Shown: piece after piece, positions 13,176 through 21,152 of the stretch
How positions within the stretch are numbered: position 1 is the first letter of the stretch
Layout: every line of letters begins with the position of its first letter
Assembly: GCA_937975765.1 (NCBI GenBank)
Contig: CALJUR010000009.1
Span: 1-22,899, forward strand
Direction of reading: 5' to 3'
Origin: an uncultured Myxococcales bacterium
GTDB taxonomy: Bacteria; Myxococcota_A; UBA9042; DTJE01
DNA: 22,899 bases
Translations under genes and position numbers: made by a program
Notes under the pieces: model-generated
What the model saw: the letters and a program-made list of their open reading frames with translations, nothing else
The model's database searches: none
Told to the model about the DNA's origin: nothing

Positions 13176-15593
13176 TCAGTCCGGCGCGCCCTCGCCCCAG
13201 ACCGACGCGCCGGCCTCGCGCGCCGCGGCGACCACGCGGTCCACCGCCTCCTTCACCTCCCCGTCCGACAGCGTGCGGTCGGGCGCGGTGAAGGTCATCC
13301 GGAAGGACAGGCTGCGGCGGCCCTCCGGGATGGGCGGCCCGCTGTAGACCGCCACCAGGTCCACCGAGGCCAGGAACGGCCCGGCCGCCTGCCGGATGGC
13401 CGCGGCCAGCATCCCGGCGCGCACGTTCTCGTCGGCCACCAGCGACAGGTCGTTGGAGATGGACGGGAAGCGCGGCACGGGCACGAACGCGCGGGGCGTC
13501 CGCGGGGCCGACACCAGGGCGTCCACGTCCAGTTCGGCCAGCACCGCCAAGCCCGGAACCTCCAGCGCCTGCATCGTCGTCGGGTGGACCAGGCCCATCC
13601 AGCCCACGGTCGCGCCGCCCACGCGGACCGCGACGGTGGCGTTCGGGTGCATCCAGGGGCGCCGGTCGCCTGCCCAGTCGTCCCCAATCTCCACGCCGGG
13701 CAGGTCCAGCCGCCCGAACGCGTGCTGGACGACGCCCTTCACCTTCCGGAACAGGGCCTCGGACTCGTCGCGGCCCTTCACACCCCGCCGCCACGCGGCG
13801 ATGCCCAGCCGGTACGGCTGCAGCGGCACGCCCTCGTCGTCCACCATGGCCCGGAACACGCGCCCCACCTCGAACACGCCGGCATCCGGGAACCGCGCCG
13901 CGTTGCGCTCGACGCAGCCCAGCAGGTTCGGCACCAGGTCGGTCCGCAGCGTCGTCGCGTCGGCCGAGATCGGGTTGACCAGGGCCAGCGCGTCCGGCGG
14001 GTCGAACGCCAGCCTCGCCACCAGGGCCCGGCTGTCGAACGAATAGGTCATCACCTCGTCCAGGCCGCACTCGCCGGCCAGCACGTGGCGCAGGGTCTTC
14101 AGCAGCACGCGGCGCGGCCGGCGCGACACCAGCGTCACCGGGGCCTTCGGGGCGTCCGGCGGCACCTGGTCGTACCCGATGACACGACCGACCTCCTCCA
14201 GCAGGTCCTCGGGGATGCGGATGTCCTTCGTGGCGCGCCAGGACGGCACCTCCACGTCGAAGACGCCGTCCTCCAGCCGCATGCCGAAACCCAGGTGCTC
14301 GAGGATCGCCCGGATCCTCGGCACCGGCACCTCCATTCCCAGGCGCCGCGACACGAATGCCGGGTCCAGCCGCACGTGCAACGGCCGGCGGTCGAACGAC
14401 GCCACGTCGGAGGGACGCGTCGCCGGGTGCGCGCCCGGGCTCATGGTGCCCAGCATCGAAGCGAACATCGCCATCGCGCAGGGCGGCAGGTTCGGGTCCA
14501 GGGACTTCTCGAAGCGCGCCGACGAGTCGGTCCGAACGCCGTGGCGCACCGCGGCCCGCCGCACCCGCGCCGGGTGGAAGGTCGCGCACTCCAGCACCAC
14601 CTCGGTGGTGTCGTCCGCGATGCCGCTCTCCTCGCCGCCCATCACGCCGGCCAGCGCCACCGGGCGCTCGGCGTCGGCGATGACCAGGTCCTCGGCCGTG
14701 AGAAGCAGGTCCCGGCCATCCAGCAGGCGGAACGGCTCGCCCTCCGCGGCCCGGCGCACCTGGATGCGCCCGCCGTGCAGCATCCGCCGGTCGAACGCAT
14801 GCACCGGTTCGCCCACGGCCATCATCACGTAGTTCGTGATGTCCACGACGTTGTTGATGGGCCGCAGCCCGACCGCGCGCAACCGGTGCCTCACGACGAA
14901 CGGGGACGGGGCGATCGCAACGCCCGAGAATGCCATCGCCAGGTAGCGAGGGCAGTCGACGGCATCGTCCACCGTCACCGGGACCGGTTGCCCGTCGCCG
15001 GCCGGGAAGGCGTCTGCCAGCGGCTTCAGCGGCAGACCCAGCATCGCCGCGATCTCGCGCGCCAGCCCGTGGTGGCCCCACAGGTCGGGCCGGTGGTTCA
15101 GCGACTTGTTGTCGACCTCGAAGACCCGGTCCTCGACCGGCAGCACGTCCGGCAGGGCCGCGCCCAGCGGCGCGTCGGCCGGCAGCACCATGACGCCGGA
15201 GTGGTCGTCCGAAAGGCCCATCTCCCGCTCGGACAGCAGCACGATCGCCGAGGCCACGCCGCGGATCTCGGCCGCCTTGACCTCGCCCGACGGCAGCACC
15301 GTCCCGGGCAGCGCGACCGGCACCTTCAGGCCGACCGCCAGGTTCGGCGCGCCCGACACGCCGTGCGCCGTGCGGCCGCCGCCCAGGTCCACGTCCACGA
15401 CCTTCAGCTTGTCGGCGTTCGGGTGCTGCGCCAGCGACGCGATCGCGCCGACCTGCACGCCCCGCAGTCCCTGGCCCACGGACTCGACGCCCTCGAGTTC
15501 GGCGACCGTCATCGTGAACCGGTTCGCCACCTCGTCCACGGAGACGCCCGACAGGTCCACCCAGTCCGACAGCCAGTTCCACGAGAATTTCAT
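13176..15593 (-). CDS. pheT: Phenylalanyl-tRNA synthetase beta subunit
   Basis: PheT forms the alpha2-beta2 PheRS with PheS, and its B3/B4 module edits Tyr-tRNA-Phe. The protein has 805 residues, a normal bacterial length. It begins MKFSWNWLSDWVDLSG, as in the family. The tRNA-binding EMAP-like OB domain lies at about 40-150 and contains HPNADKLKVVDVDLGGG. The B3/B4 editing region and B5 domain follow, with RPINNVVDITNYVMMAVGEP visible as a conserved block. The C-terminal FDX-ACB anticodon-binding domain begins at FPSISNDLSLV and ends near SVWGEGAPD. The start is ATG 15593 with only a weak AGGT-like ribosome site. A 73-bp gap containing GC-rich hairpin repeats separates it from pheS. Confidence 0.97.
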   Translation of the reverse strand: MKFSWNWLSDWVDLSGVSVDEVANRFTMTVAELEGVESVGQGLRGVQVGAIASLAQHPNADKLKVVDVDLGGGRTAHGVSGAPNLAVGLKVPVALPGTVLPSGEVKAAEIRGVASAIVLLSEREMGLSDDHSGVMVLPADAPLGAALPDVLPVEDRVFEVDNKSLNHRPDLWGHHGLAREIAAMLGLPLKPLADAFPAGDGQPVPVTVDDAVDCPRYLAMAFSGVAIAPSPFVVRHRLRAVGLRPINNVVDITNYVMMAVGEPVHAFDRRMLHGGRIQVRRAAEGEPFRLLDGRDLLLTAEDLVIADAERPVALAGVMGGEESGIADDTTEVVLECATFHPARVRRAAVRHGVRTDSSARFEKSLDPNLPPCAMAMFASMLGTMSPGAHPATRPSDVASFDRRPLHVRLDPAFVSRRLGMEVPVPRIRAILEHLGFGMRLEDGVFDVEVPSWRATKDIRIPEDLLEEVGRVIGYDQVPPDAPKAPVTLVSRRPRRVLLKTLRHVLAGECGLDEVMTYSFDSRALVARLAFDPPDALALVNPISADATTLRTDLVPNLLGCVERNAARFPDAGVFEVGRVFRAMVDDEGVPLQPYRLGIAAWRRGVKGRDESEALFRKVKGVVQHAFGRLDLPGVEIGDDWAGDRRPWMHPNATVAVRVGGATVGWMGLVHPTTMQALEVPGLAVLAELDVDALVSAPRTPRAFVPVPRFPSISNDLSLVADENVRAGMLAAAIRQAAGPFLASVDLVAVYSGPPIPEGRRSLSFRMTFTAPDRTLSDGEVKEAVDRVVAAAREAGASVWGEGAPD

Positions 15594-15607
15594 GCGTCAC
15601 CCAACCT

Positions 15608-15662
15608 GGCGGGGAACGGGGCCCCACACCTGCAATGGCGGGGGACGGGGCCCCCGCCCTAC
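15608..15662 (-). repeat. GC-rich hairpin repeats between pheS and pheT
   Basis: On the minus strand, 15662-15637 reads GTAGGGCGGGGG, CCCCGT, CCCCCGCC. It is identical over 26 bases to the first copy after surE and in the same orientation to the upstream gene end. A degenerate second copy lies at 15630-15608 with a 29-base period. The element starts four bases after the pheS stop. It has stem-loops without a T-tract, so a terminator role is unlikely, and pheT must be read through it unless it has its own promoter. Confidence 0.88.
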
Positions 15663-15666
15663 AACG

Positions 15667-16674
15667 TCAGAACTGCCGGTTGAAGCGGAGGTCGCCCGCC
15701 ATCAGCCAGCGGATGTCGTCGATGCCGTACCGCATCATCACCAGCCGGGACAGCCCCAGCCCGAAGGCCCAGCCCTCCCACTCGGCCGGGTCCAGCCCGC
15801 CCGCGCGGATCACGTTCGGATTCACCAGGCCGCACGGCAGCAGTTCGACCCAGCCCGACCGCTTGCACACGGGACAGCCCTCGCCGCCGCACACCATGCA
15901 GCGCAGGTCCAGTTCGAAGCCGGGCTCGACGAACGGGAAGAATCCCGGGCGCAGCCGCACCTCGACCTTGCGGCCGAACACGCCTTCCAGCAGCGTCATC
16001 ATCGACGACAGCATGTGCGCGATGGACACCGACCGGTCGATCATCAGGCCCTCGACCTGGTGGAACGTGTGCTCGTGCGACGCGTCGGTGGCCTCGCAGC
16101 GGTACACGCGGCCCGGGAAGATCGCCCGGAACGGCGGCGCCAGTTCCCGCATGGCCCGCACCTGGCCGGGGGACGTGTGCGTACGCAGGACGTTCCCCCC
16201 GGGCAGGTAGAAGGTGTCCTGCGTCTCGCGGGCCGGGTGGTCCACCGGGATGTTCAGCCCGTCGAAGTTGAAGTACTCGCGCTCGGCCTCGGGGTAGTCC
16301 AGGATGTGGAAGCCCATCCGCTCGAACAGGTCCTCGACCTCCTCGACGATGCGGGTCAGCGGGTGCAGGCGCCCGGCGGCGACCGGCAGGCCCGGCAGCG
16401 TCGGGTCGATGCGCTCGGCGGACGCGCGGGCGTCGGCCTCGGCGCGGGCCACCTGGACACGGCGCGCCTCGACGGCCGCCTCGATGGCCTGTTTCAGGGC
16501 GTTCAGGGACTGCCCGCGCGCCTTGCGCTGGTCGGGAGGCAGCGCCCCCAGTTCCTTCAGGGCCGACGTCAGCAGCCCCTTCTTGCCCAGCCAGCGAACC
16601 TCGACGTCCTTCAGGATCGCCGCGCTGGTCGCCGCTGCGACCTCGGCCAGGGCCTCTTGCAACCGTTCGTCCAT
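15667..16674 (-). CDS. pheS: Phenylalanyl-tRNA synthetase alpha subunit
   Basis: This is the catalytic alpha subunit of PheRS (class II). It has 335 residues, a usual length. The N-terminal coiled-coil arm (about 1-90) includes WLGKKGLLTSALKELG. Motif 2 is FRAIFPGRVYRCEATDASHEHTFHQVEG. A four-Cys knuckle (CMVCGGEGCPVC) of the kind found in many bacterial PheS proteins follows, then the motif 3 region GWAFGLGLSRLVMMRYGIDDIRWL. Two substitutions look unusual against my memory of the family: LVNPNV where MVHPNV is normal, and GLGLSRL where G-x-G-x-E-R-L is normal. The start is ATG 16674, with GGGGA a few bases upstream. A sigma-70-like promoter is at 16705-16733. Confidence 0.96.
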   Translation of the reverse strand: MDERLQEALAEVAAATSAAILKDVEVRWLGKKGLLTSALKELGALPPDQRKARGQSLNALKQAIEAAVEARRVQVARAEADARASAERIDPTLPGLPVAAGRLHPLTRIVEEVEDLFERMGFHILDYPEAEREYFNFDGLNIPVDHPARETQDTFYLPGGNVLRTHTSPGQVRAMRELAPPFRAIFPGRVYRCEATDASHEHTFHQVEGLMIDRSVSIAHMLSSMMTLLEGVFGRKVEVRLRPGFFPFVEPGFELDLRCMVCGGEGCPVCKRSGWVELLPCGLVNPNVIRAGGLDPAEWEGWAFGLGLSRLVMMRYGIDDIRWLMAGDLRFNRQF

Positions 16675-16704
16675 GCCGGGATTCCCCGCGTCCAAGACCG
16701 CGGT

Positions 16705-16733
16705 TTTGTAGCACCGGGAGGCCGTTTTGTCGA
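16705..16733 (-). promoter_or_regulatory. Sigma-70-type promoter for pheS-pheT
   Basis: On the minus strand a TCGACA -35 box (16733-16728, five of six to TTGACA) is followed by exactly 17 bases and a TACAAA -10 box (16710-16705, four of six to TATAAT). Transcription would begin near 16698 and give a leader of about 24 bases before the pheS ATG, too short for a tRNA-Phe attenuator. Confidence 0.6.
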
Positions 16734-16775
16734 GCGCGCGCGAAGGGCGGCCCGGGCGGGATCGCCGCGCGGTTC

Positions 16776-18398
16776 CTAACCCGGCACGGGGTGCAGCCCC
16801 TCCTCCCCGAAAAGGTCGATCATGCCGCGCGAGGGGCCGGTGCAGCGGGTCCCCGCGGCAGGGCAGCGCGCGCAGGCGGAGGGACGGCGCCCGGCCTCGT
16901 CCGGAAGGCTGGCCTGGGTGAAGACCCCCTTGCCGCGCAGGGACGGCGGCAGCAGGCAGAGGGGCACGTCCACCACCTCGATCACCGCTTCGGCCACCCC
17001 CGGCGGCACGGCGGTCAGGGCCCGCACGACCTCGGCGGGGCACGGCACGTTCGCCTGCAGGAACTCCCGGCCGTGCCGGGGCTCGCTGCGGAACATCACC
17101 AGGCGCACGGGCACGCCCAGGGCCGCCGCATGCCTCAGCGTCTGCGGCAGGACGGCCGCATTGTCCCGCACGACGACCAGGTTCAGTTGCACGTCCAGGC
17201 CGGCGTCCCGGCAGTTGGCGATCGACGACTCCAGTTCCCGGAACGCCCCGGCGCGACCCGCCAGACGGTCGTGCAGATCCTCGTCCGGCCCCAGCAGGGT
17301 CAGCGTCAGCCCGGGAGGCGGCTGCAGCCCCGCCAGCGCGCGTGCCAGGGCCGGGTCGTGCAGCCCCGTCCCGGGGGTCACGATCCTCACGTGCGACGGC
17401 CCGAAGCGCGTCAGGCGCCGCAGCATCCCGACCGGGTCCTCGACGTTCAGGGCGTCGTCGCCCACCAGCACCAGGTCCACCGGGATCCCCCGTCCGACCA
17501 CGCCGGCCAGCACCGAGGTCAGGCGTTCCACGCGCATCTCGTACGTACCCCGGGTGGGGATCGGGTCGTCCGGGTCCACCGCCCCGGGGCAGAAGCTGCA
17601 GCGCAACAGGCACCGCGACGGCACGATCGTGTGCACGGCGATCCGCGACGGCGGGGGCTCCGCGAAACGGGCGAAGCCCTCGGTCACGGGGTGCGCCAGG
17701 TTCACGAACAGCGTCACCGTCGGGGCCTCGGCCTCCCAGCGCGCCCCCGGCCCCAGCATCGACGACAGCGCGGCCGCCACGCCGGTGGCCCAGAGATCCA
17801 GCGAGGCCGCGGCGCCGGCTTCCCAGGTCCCCGTCCTCTCGCCCTCGGCCGCCCAGCCCAGGAACGACCTTTCGCCCTGGCCGTGCACCCACCGGATGCG
17901 CGCCTTCGCCCCCGGTTCGGGCCCCTCGACGCACGTCTCCAGCGCGTTCTCCAGCCGGGTCACCCCGGCGTCCCGCATCCCGGCCGGCAGCGGCACCGCC
18001 GGCGGCACGTCCTCCGCCCGCGGGTTCGCGACCGCGGGCAGCGCGCCGTCCGGAAGGGGCTTCCGGTCCAGGAACCGCACCACCAGCCAGTCGACCGCCA
18101 GGTTCTCCACGCGGCCGGGCCCCGGCTCCGACGGGTGCCGGAAGACCCGCACGTCCATCCCCCTCATGGTGCGGTACTTCGCCGCGCCGGAGGTCCCCTC
18201 GGGCCGCAGGTCGATCACCACGTCGACCGCACCGACCCTCGCGGCCAGCAGCGCGCGGTCCGGCAGCCTCCACGCGCCCAGGACCAGGACGCGCCCCCCG
18301 CCGCCCGCCTTGACCTGGCGTCCCGGGTGAAGTCCCACCGGTCCCGCGCCGCCCGTCACCGCACGCCCCCTCGCGTCCCTCGCAGGATCGTGCGTCAT
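16776..18398 (-). CDS. Radical SAM protein with uncharacterised N-terminal domain
   Basis: The protein has up to 540 residues. C263-x3-C267-x2-C270 (SRCLLRCSFCPGA) is the radical SAM 4Fe-4S site. The region to about 450 has the TIM-barrel-like pattern with LVGDDALN and LNLVVVRDNAAV. The tail has C481, C509, C512 and C519 (with CARCPAAGTRC) and ends in MIDLFGEEGLHPVPG, like the C-terminal ends of radical SAM proteins with an auxiliary-cluster (SPASM/twitch-like) region. The first ~250 residues match no family I recognise. ATG 18398 has no clear ribosome site; GTG 18359, with GAGGGGG upstream, is an equally good or better start (527 residues). The substrate is unknown. No RiPP precursor-like small ORF was noticed next to it. 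pheS lies 101 bases downstream with its own promoter. Confidence 0.8.
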   Translation of the reverse strand: MTHDPARDARGRAVTGGAGPVGLHPGRQVKAGGGGRVLVLGAWRLPDRALLAARVGAVDVVIDLRPEGTSGAAKYRTMRGMDVRVFRHPSEPGPGRVENLAVDWLVVRFLDRKPLPDGALPAVANPRAEDVPPAVPLPAGMRDAGVTRLENALETCVEGPEPGAKARIRWVHGQGERSFLGWAAEGERTGTWEAGAAASLDLWATGVAAALSSMLGPGARWEAEAPTVTLFVNLAHPVTEGFARFAEPPPSRIAVHTIVPSRCLLRCSFCPGAVDPDDPIPTRGTYEMRVERLTSVLAGVVGRGIPVDLVLVGDDALNVEDPVGMLRRLTRFGPSHVRIVTPGTGLHDPALARALAGLQPPPGLTLTLLGPDEDLHDRLAGRAGAFRELESSIANCRDAGLDVQLNLVVVRDNAAVLPQTLRHAAALGVPVRLVMFRSEPRHGREFLQANVPCPAEVVRALTAVPPGVAEAVIEVVDVPLCLLPPSLRGKGVFTQASLPDEAGRRPSACARCPAAGTRCTGPSRGMIDLFGEEGLHPVPG

Positions 18399-18445
18399 CG
18401 TCGCGCACCGCGCAAGGAAACCGGCGCGAGGACGGCTTGACGTCG

Positions 18446-18474
18446 TTGACCTCGCGGTCCCTTCGGGACAGAAT
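18446..18474 (+). promoter_or_regulatory. Sigma-70-type promoter for scoA-scoB
   Basis: TTGACC (18446-18451, five of six to the -35 consensus), a 17-base spacer and CAGAAT (18469-18474, four of six to the -10 consensus) lie in the gap between the divergent radical SAM gene and scoA. Transcription would start near 18481, about 32 bases before the ATG. Confidence 0.55.
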
Positions 18475-18512
18475 CCGCGAGGCCCCGGATCCGGGGCGCA
18501 AGGAGGAGCGTC

Positions 18513-19232
18513 ATGAACAAGGTCTTCGAATCGGCGGACGCGGCCGTGGCGGATATCCCGGACGGCGCGACGATCGCCGTCGGGGGATTCGGCCTGTGCG
18601 GCAACCCCGAGAACCTGATCCAGGCCCTTCACCGCAAGGGCGCGAAGAACCTGTGGATCGTTTCCAACAACTGCGGCATCGACCACGAAGGCCTGGGCAT
18701 CCTGCTGGAGGCGGGGCAGGTCCGCCGGATCACGGCGTCCTACGTCGGCGAGAACAAGCACTTCGAGCAGTTGTTCCTGTCCGGCCAGCTGGAGGTCGAC
18801 CTGCTGCCGCAAGGGACGCTGGCCGAGGCGCTGCGGGCCGGCGGCGCGGGCATTCCCGCGTTCTACACCCCTGCGGGCGTCGGCACGCTGCGGGCCGAGG
18901 GTCGCGAGACGCGCGTCTTCAACGGCCGCGAGTACCTGCTGGAGCACGGCATCACGGCGGACTTCGCGCTGGTCAAGGCGCAGCGTGGCGACCGGCTGGG
19001 CAACCTGGTCTACCACCGCACCGCGCGGAACTTCCACCCGATGGTGGCGACCTGCGGGCGCGTGACGATCGCCGAGGTCGAGGAACTGGTCGAACCGGGC
19101 ACGATGGACCCGGACGCCATCCACACCCCGGGGATCTTCGTCAAGCGGGTCCTGGTCGGCCACGACTACCGGAAGCCCATCGAGAAGCGCACGACCCGGC
19201 CCCGGCCGGGGCAGGGGGGGAAGCCATGCTGA
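18513..19232 (+). CDS. scoA: 3-oxoacid (succinyl-CoA:acetoacetate-type) CoA-transferase subunit A
   Basis: Family I CoA-transferases move CoA between a donor such as succinyl-CoA and an acid such as acetoacetate. The protein has 239 residues, the usual size for subunit A. GGFGLCGNPENLIQAL (about 24-39) is the conserved CoA-transferase A motif (in SCOT usually GLCGIPENLI). VSNNCGIDHEGLG, ASYVGENKHFEQ and PAFYTPAGVGT are further characteristic blocks. The start is ATG 18513 with AAGGAGG just upstream and a plausible promoter at 18446-18474. The subunit B gene overlaps by seven bases, so the two are translationally coupled. The Sco (succinyl-CoA) type is favoured over AtoD/butyrate types by these motifs, but the acid substrate is inferred. 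Confidence 0.92.
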   Translation: MNKVFESADAAVADIPDGATIAVGGFGLCGNPENLIQALHRKGAKNLWIVSNNCGIDHEGLGILLEAGQVRRITASYVGENKHFEQLFLSGQLEVDLLPQGTLAEALRAGGAGIPAFYTPAGVGTLRAEGRETRVFNGREYLLEHGITADFALVKAQRGDRLGNLVYHRTARNFHPMVATCGRVTIAEVEELVEPGTMDPDAIHTPGIFVKRVLVGHDYRKPIEKRTTRPRPGQGGKPC

Positions 19233-19876
19233 CGAGGGAGCAGATCGCGCAGCGGGCCGCCCGCGAGATCCGCGACGGCGACACCGTGAACCTGGGCATC
19301 GGGCTGCCGACCCTGGTGGCCAACTACGTCCCGGCCGGCATCGACGTCGTCTTCCACAGCGAGAACGGCATGCTGGGCGTGGGCCCGTTCCCTTACGAGG
19401 ACGAGGTCGATCCGGACCTGATCAACGCCGGCAAGCAGACCGTCACCGAGTTGCCCGGCGCGGCGTACTTCAGCAGTGCCGACTCGTTCGCGATGATCCG
19501 CGGCGGCCACGTGGACATGACCATCCTGGGCGCCATGGAGGTGTCCTGCCGCGGCGACCTGGCCAACTGGATGATCCCCGGCAAGATGGTCAAGGGCATG
19601 GGCGGCGCGATGGACCTGGTCAACGGCGCCCGGCGCGTGGTGGTCGCGATGGAGCACACCGCCAAGGGCGCTCCCAAGATCCTCGAGAAGTGCACGCTGC
19701 CGCTGACCGGCCTGCGTTGCGTCCACCTGGTCATCACGGACCTGGCGGTGTTGCAGGTGTCCGGCGACGGCCTGACGCTGACCGAGGTCGCGCCCGGGCA
19801 CACCGTGGACGACGTGCGCGCCGCGACGGGCTGCCTTTTCCGCGTGGCGCCCGACCTGAAGGAGATCCCGGTCTAG
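19226..19876 (+). CDS. scoB: 3-oxoacid CoA-transferase subunit B
   Basis: This is the catalytic subunit of the heteromeric CoA-transferase. It has 216 residues, normal for subunit B. The motif HSENGMLGVGP contains the nucleophilic glutamate E46 that forms the enzyme-CoA thioester. NLGIGLPTLVANYVP near the N-terminus, GGHVDMTILGAMEVS and the block from about 112 to 125 (NWMIPGKMVKGMGG) are typical of Sco/AtoA-type B subunits. The ATG at 19226 overlaps the end of scoA, with a G-rich ribosome site (GGGGGGG) inside scoA. The next gene starts 34 bases after the stop and may be part of the same transcript. Together the pair suggests ketone-body or acetoacetate utilisation, or removal of acetoacetyl-CoA in polyhydroxybutyrate or amino-acid metabolism. 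Confidence 0.93.
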   Translation: MLTREQIAQRAAREIRDGDTVNLGIGLPTLVANYVPAGIDVVFHSENGMLGVGPFPYEDEVDPDLINAGKQTVTELPGAAYFSSADSFAMIRGGHVDMTILGAMEVSCRGDLANWMIPGKMVKGMGGAMDLVNGARRVVVAMEHTAKGAPKILEKCTLPLTGLRCVHLVITDLAVLQVSGDGLTLTEVAPGHTVDDVRAATGCLFRVAPDLKEIPV

Positions 19877-19910
19877 GACCGCGTACCCGCCCGCGCCAAC
19901 GGGGGAGGCC

Positions 19911-20663
19911 ATGCGCCGCGAGTGGCACGAGGCCGTCAAGTCGGCACGCACGCTTCCGGGAGAGGCGGTCCTCGTCCTGCTGACGGTCCCGATCCTGATC
20001 TCGACATTCTGGTACTTCGGCCGGTCGGGCTTCTACCTGCAGTCCATCGCGCGGTTCGTCCCCCCCGAATGGCCGCTGGCGCGCCTGTACCCGTTCTTCT
20101 ACTTCTCGCTGTCGGCCTTCGTGCTTCGGATGCTGGTGCCGATGGCGATGGCGCGCTTCGTGCTGCGGCGTCCCTTGTCCGACTTCGGGTACGCCCCCCC
20201 GTCGCGCTTCGAGTGGGCGTGGCTGTATCTGGTGCTGTTCGCGGCGGTGCTGCCGTTCATCGCGTACGCCTCGACGCTGGACTCGTTCCAGCAGCGCTAC
20301 CCGTTCTGCGGCGACGCGATCCTGGTGGACGGGAAGGTCCCGCTGCTGGACTTCCTGGTGTACCAGATGTTCTACGGGCTGGTGTTCGTCAGCGGCGAGG
20401 GCTACTGGCGCGGCTTCGTGACGTTCGGGCTGCAGCGCCACATCGGCGACCTCGCGATCCTGGTGATGGTGACGCCGTACTGCATGACGCACTACGGCAA
20501 GCCCGCGCCGGAGGTGTTCGCGTCGATCCTGACGGGCACCGTGCTGGGCTTCCTGGCGCTGCGGCACCGGTCGTTCTGGCTGGGCGTGGCGGTGCACTGG
20601 GCCGCGGCCATTTCCATGGACCTGCTGGCCATCGGCAAGCGTGGCCTGGAGTGGGTTCTGTAG
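19911..20663 (+). CDS. CPBP-family intramembrane protein (CAAX protease/bacteriocin-processing fold), divergent motif 1
   Basis: The predicted membrane protein has 250 residues and hydrophobic segments at about 18-35, 60-82, 103-120, 146-161, 181-193, 203-217 and 222-240. The C-terminal half resembles CPBP (Rce1-like) proteins: SGEGYWRGF (E163, R167), THYGKP (H194) and VHWAAAISMDLL (H229). The normal first motif is EExxxR; here the first Glu is Gly. The HYGKP/HWAxAxxMD form is, from memory, a recurring CPBP subgroup. Whether it is an active protease is uncertain. GGGAGG (19903-19908) is only two bases from the ATG, an unusually short spacing. It sits between scoB and ruvX and may be co-transcribed with either. 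Confidence 0.75.
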   Translation: MRREWHEAVKSARTLPGEAVLVLLTVPILISTFWYFGRSGFYLQSIARFVPPEWPLARLYPFFYFSLSAFVLRMLVPMAMARFVLRRPLSDFGYAPPSRFEWAWLYLVLFAAVLPFIAYASTLDSFQQRYPFCGDAILVDGKVPLLDFLVYQMFYGLVFVSGEGYWRGFVTFGLQRHIGDLAILVMVTPYCMTHYGKPAPEVFASILTGTVLGFLALRHRSFWLGVAVHWAAAISMDLLAIGKRGLEWVL

Positions 20664-20711
20664 GATCGGGCAGGCGGCGGGCACGGGCCCGCGCGGGGGG
20701 AGTCGGGCGTG

Positions 20712-21122
20712 ATGCGGGTGATGGCCATCGACCCCGGGACGGTGCGGCACGGCGTGGCGGCATCGGACCCGCTGGGCATGATCGCGACCCCCCTGCCCTT
20801 CCTGCCGGCCTCCGGGCCCGGCGGCGGCATCGACGCGCTGGTGGACGCGGCCCTCCGGATGGAGGCATCGCTGGTGCTGGTGGGCCATCCCCTGAACATG
20901 GACGGCACGGCCGGGCCGCGCGCGCAGGCCGCCGAACGGCTGGCGGAGGAGTTGCGCCGGCGCCTGCCGGTGACGGTGGCCCTGGTGGACGAGCGGCTGT
21001 CCAGCTTCGAGGCCGAGGAACTGCTGCGCGAGGCCGGCGTGGACACGCGGAAGCGGAAGGGCCGTATCGATTCGGCCGCCGCCGCCGTGCTGCTGCAGCG
21101 GTACCTGGACCGGCACGGGTAG
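20712..21122 (+). CDS. ruvX: Putative pre-16S rRNA nuclease / Holliday junction resolvase RuvX (YqgF)
   Basis: The YqgF/RuvX family has an RNase H-like fold, acts in 16S rRNA 5'-end maturation and has also been proposed as a Holliday junction resolvase. The protein has 136 residues, the normal size. MAIDPGTVRHGVA carries the first catalytic Asp (D7). GHPLNMDGTAG is the conserved G-x-P-x-N/L-MDG block, DERLSSFEAEELL has the acidic residues of the second site, and KGRIDSAAAAVLLQRYL has the final Asp. The ATG at 20712 or the GTG one codon earlier (20709) could be the start; GGGGGAG lies upstream at a suitable distance. It is single-copy in most bacteria, so it marks this as chromosomal core DNA. 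Confidence 0.92.
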   Translation: MRVMAIDPGTVRHGVAASDPLGMIATPLPFLPASGPGGGIDALVDAALRMEASLVLVGHPLNMDGTAGPRAQAAERLAEELRRRLPVTVALVDERLSSFEAEELLREAGVDTRKRKGRIDSAAAAVLLQRYLDRHG

Positions 21123-21152
21123 GCCGGCCGGGTCGGCAACCGGGGGTTCGCG

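Noticed and set aside
16675..16775. tRNA-Phe-dependent attenuator or T-box ahead of pheS
   Set aside because: The promoter at 16705-16733 leaves a leader of only about 24 bases, with no Phe-rich leader peptide and no T-box-like structure.
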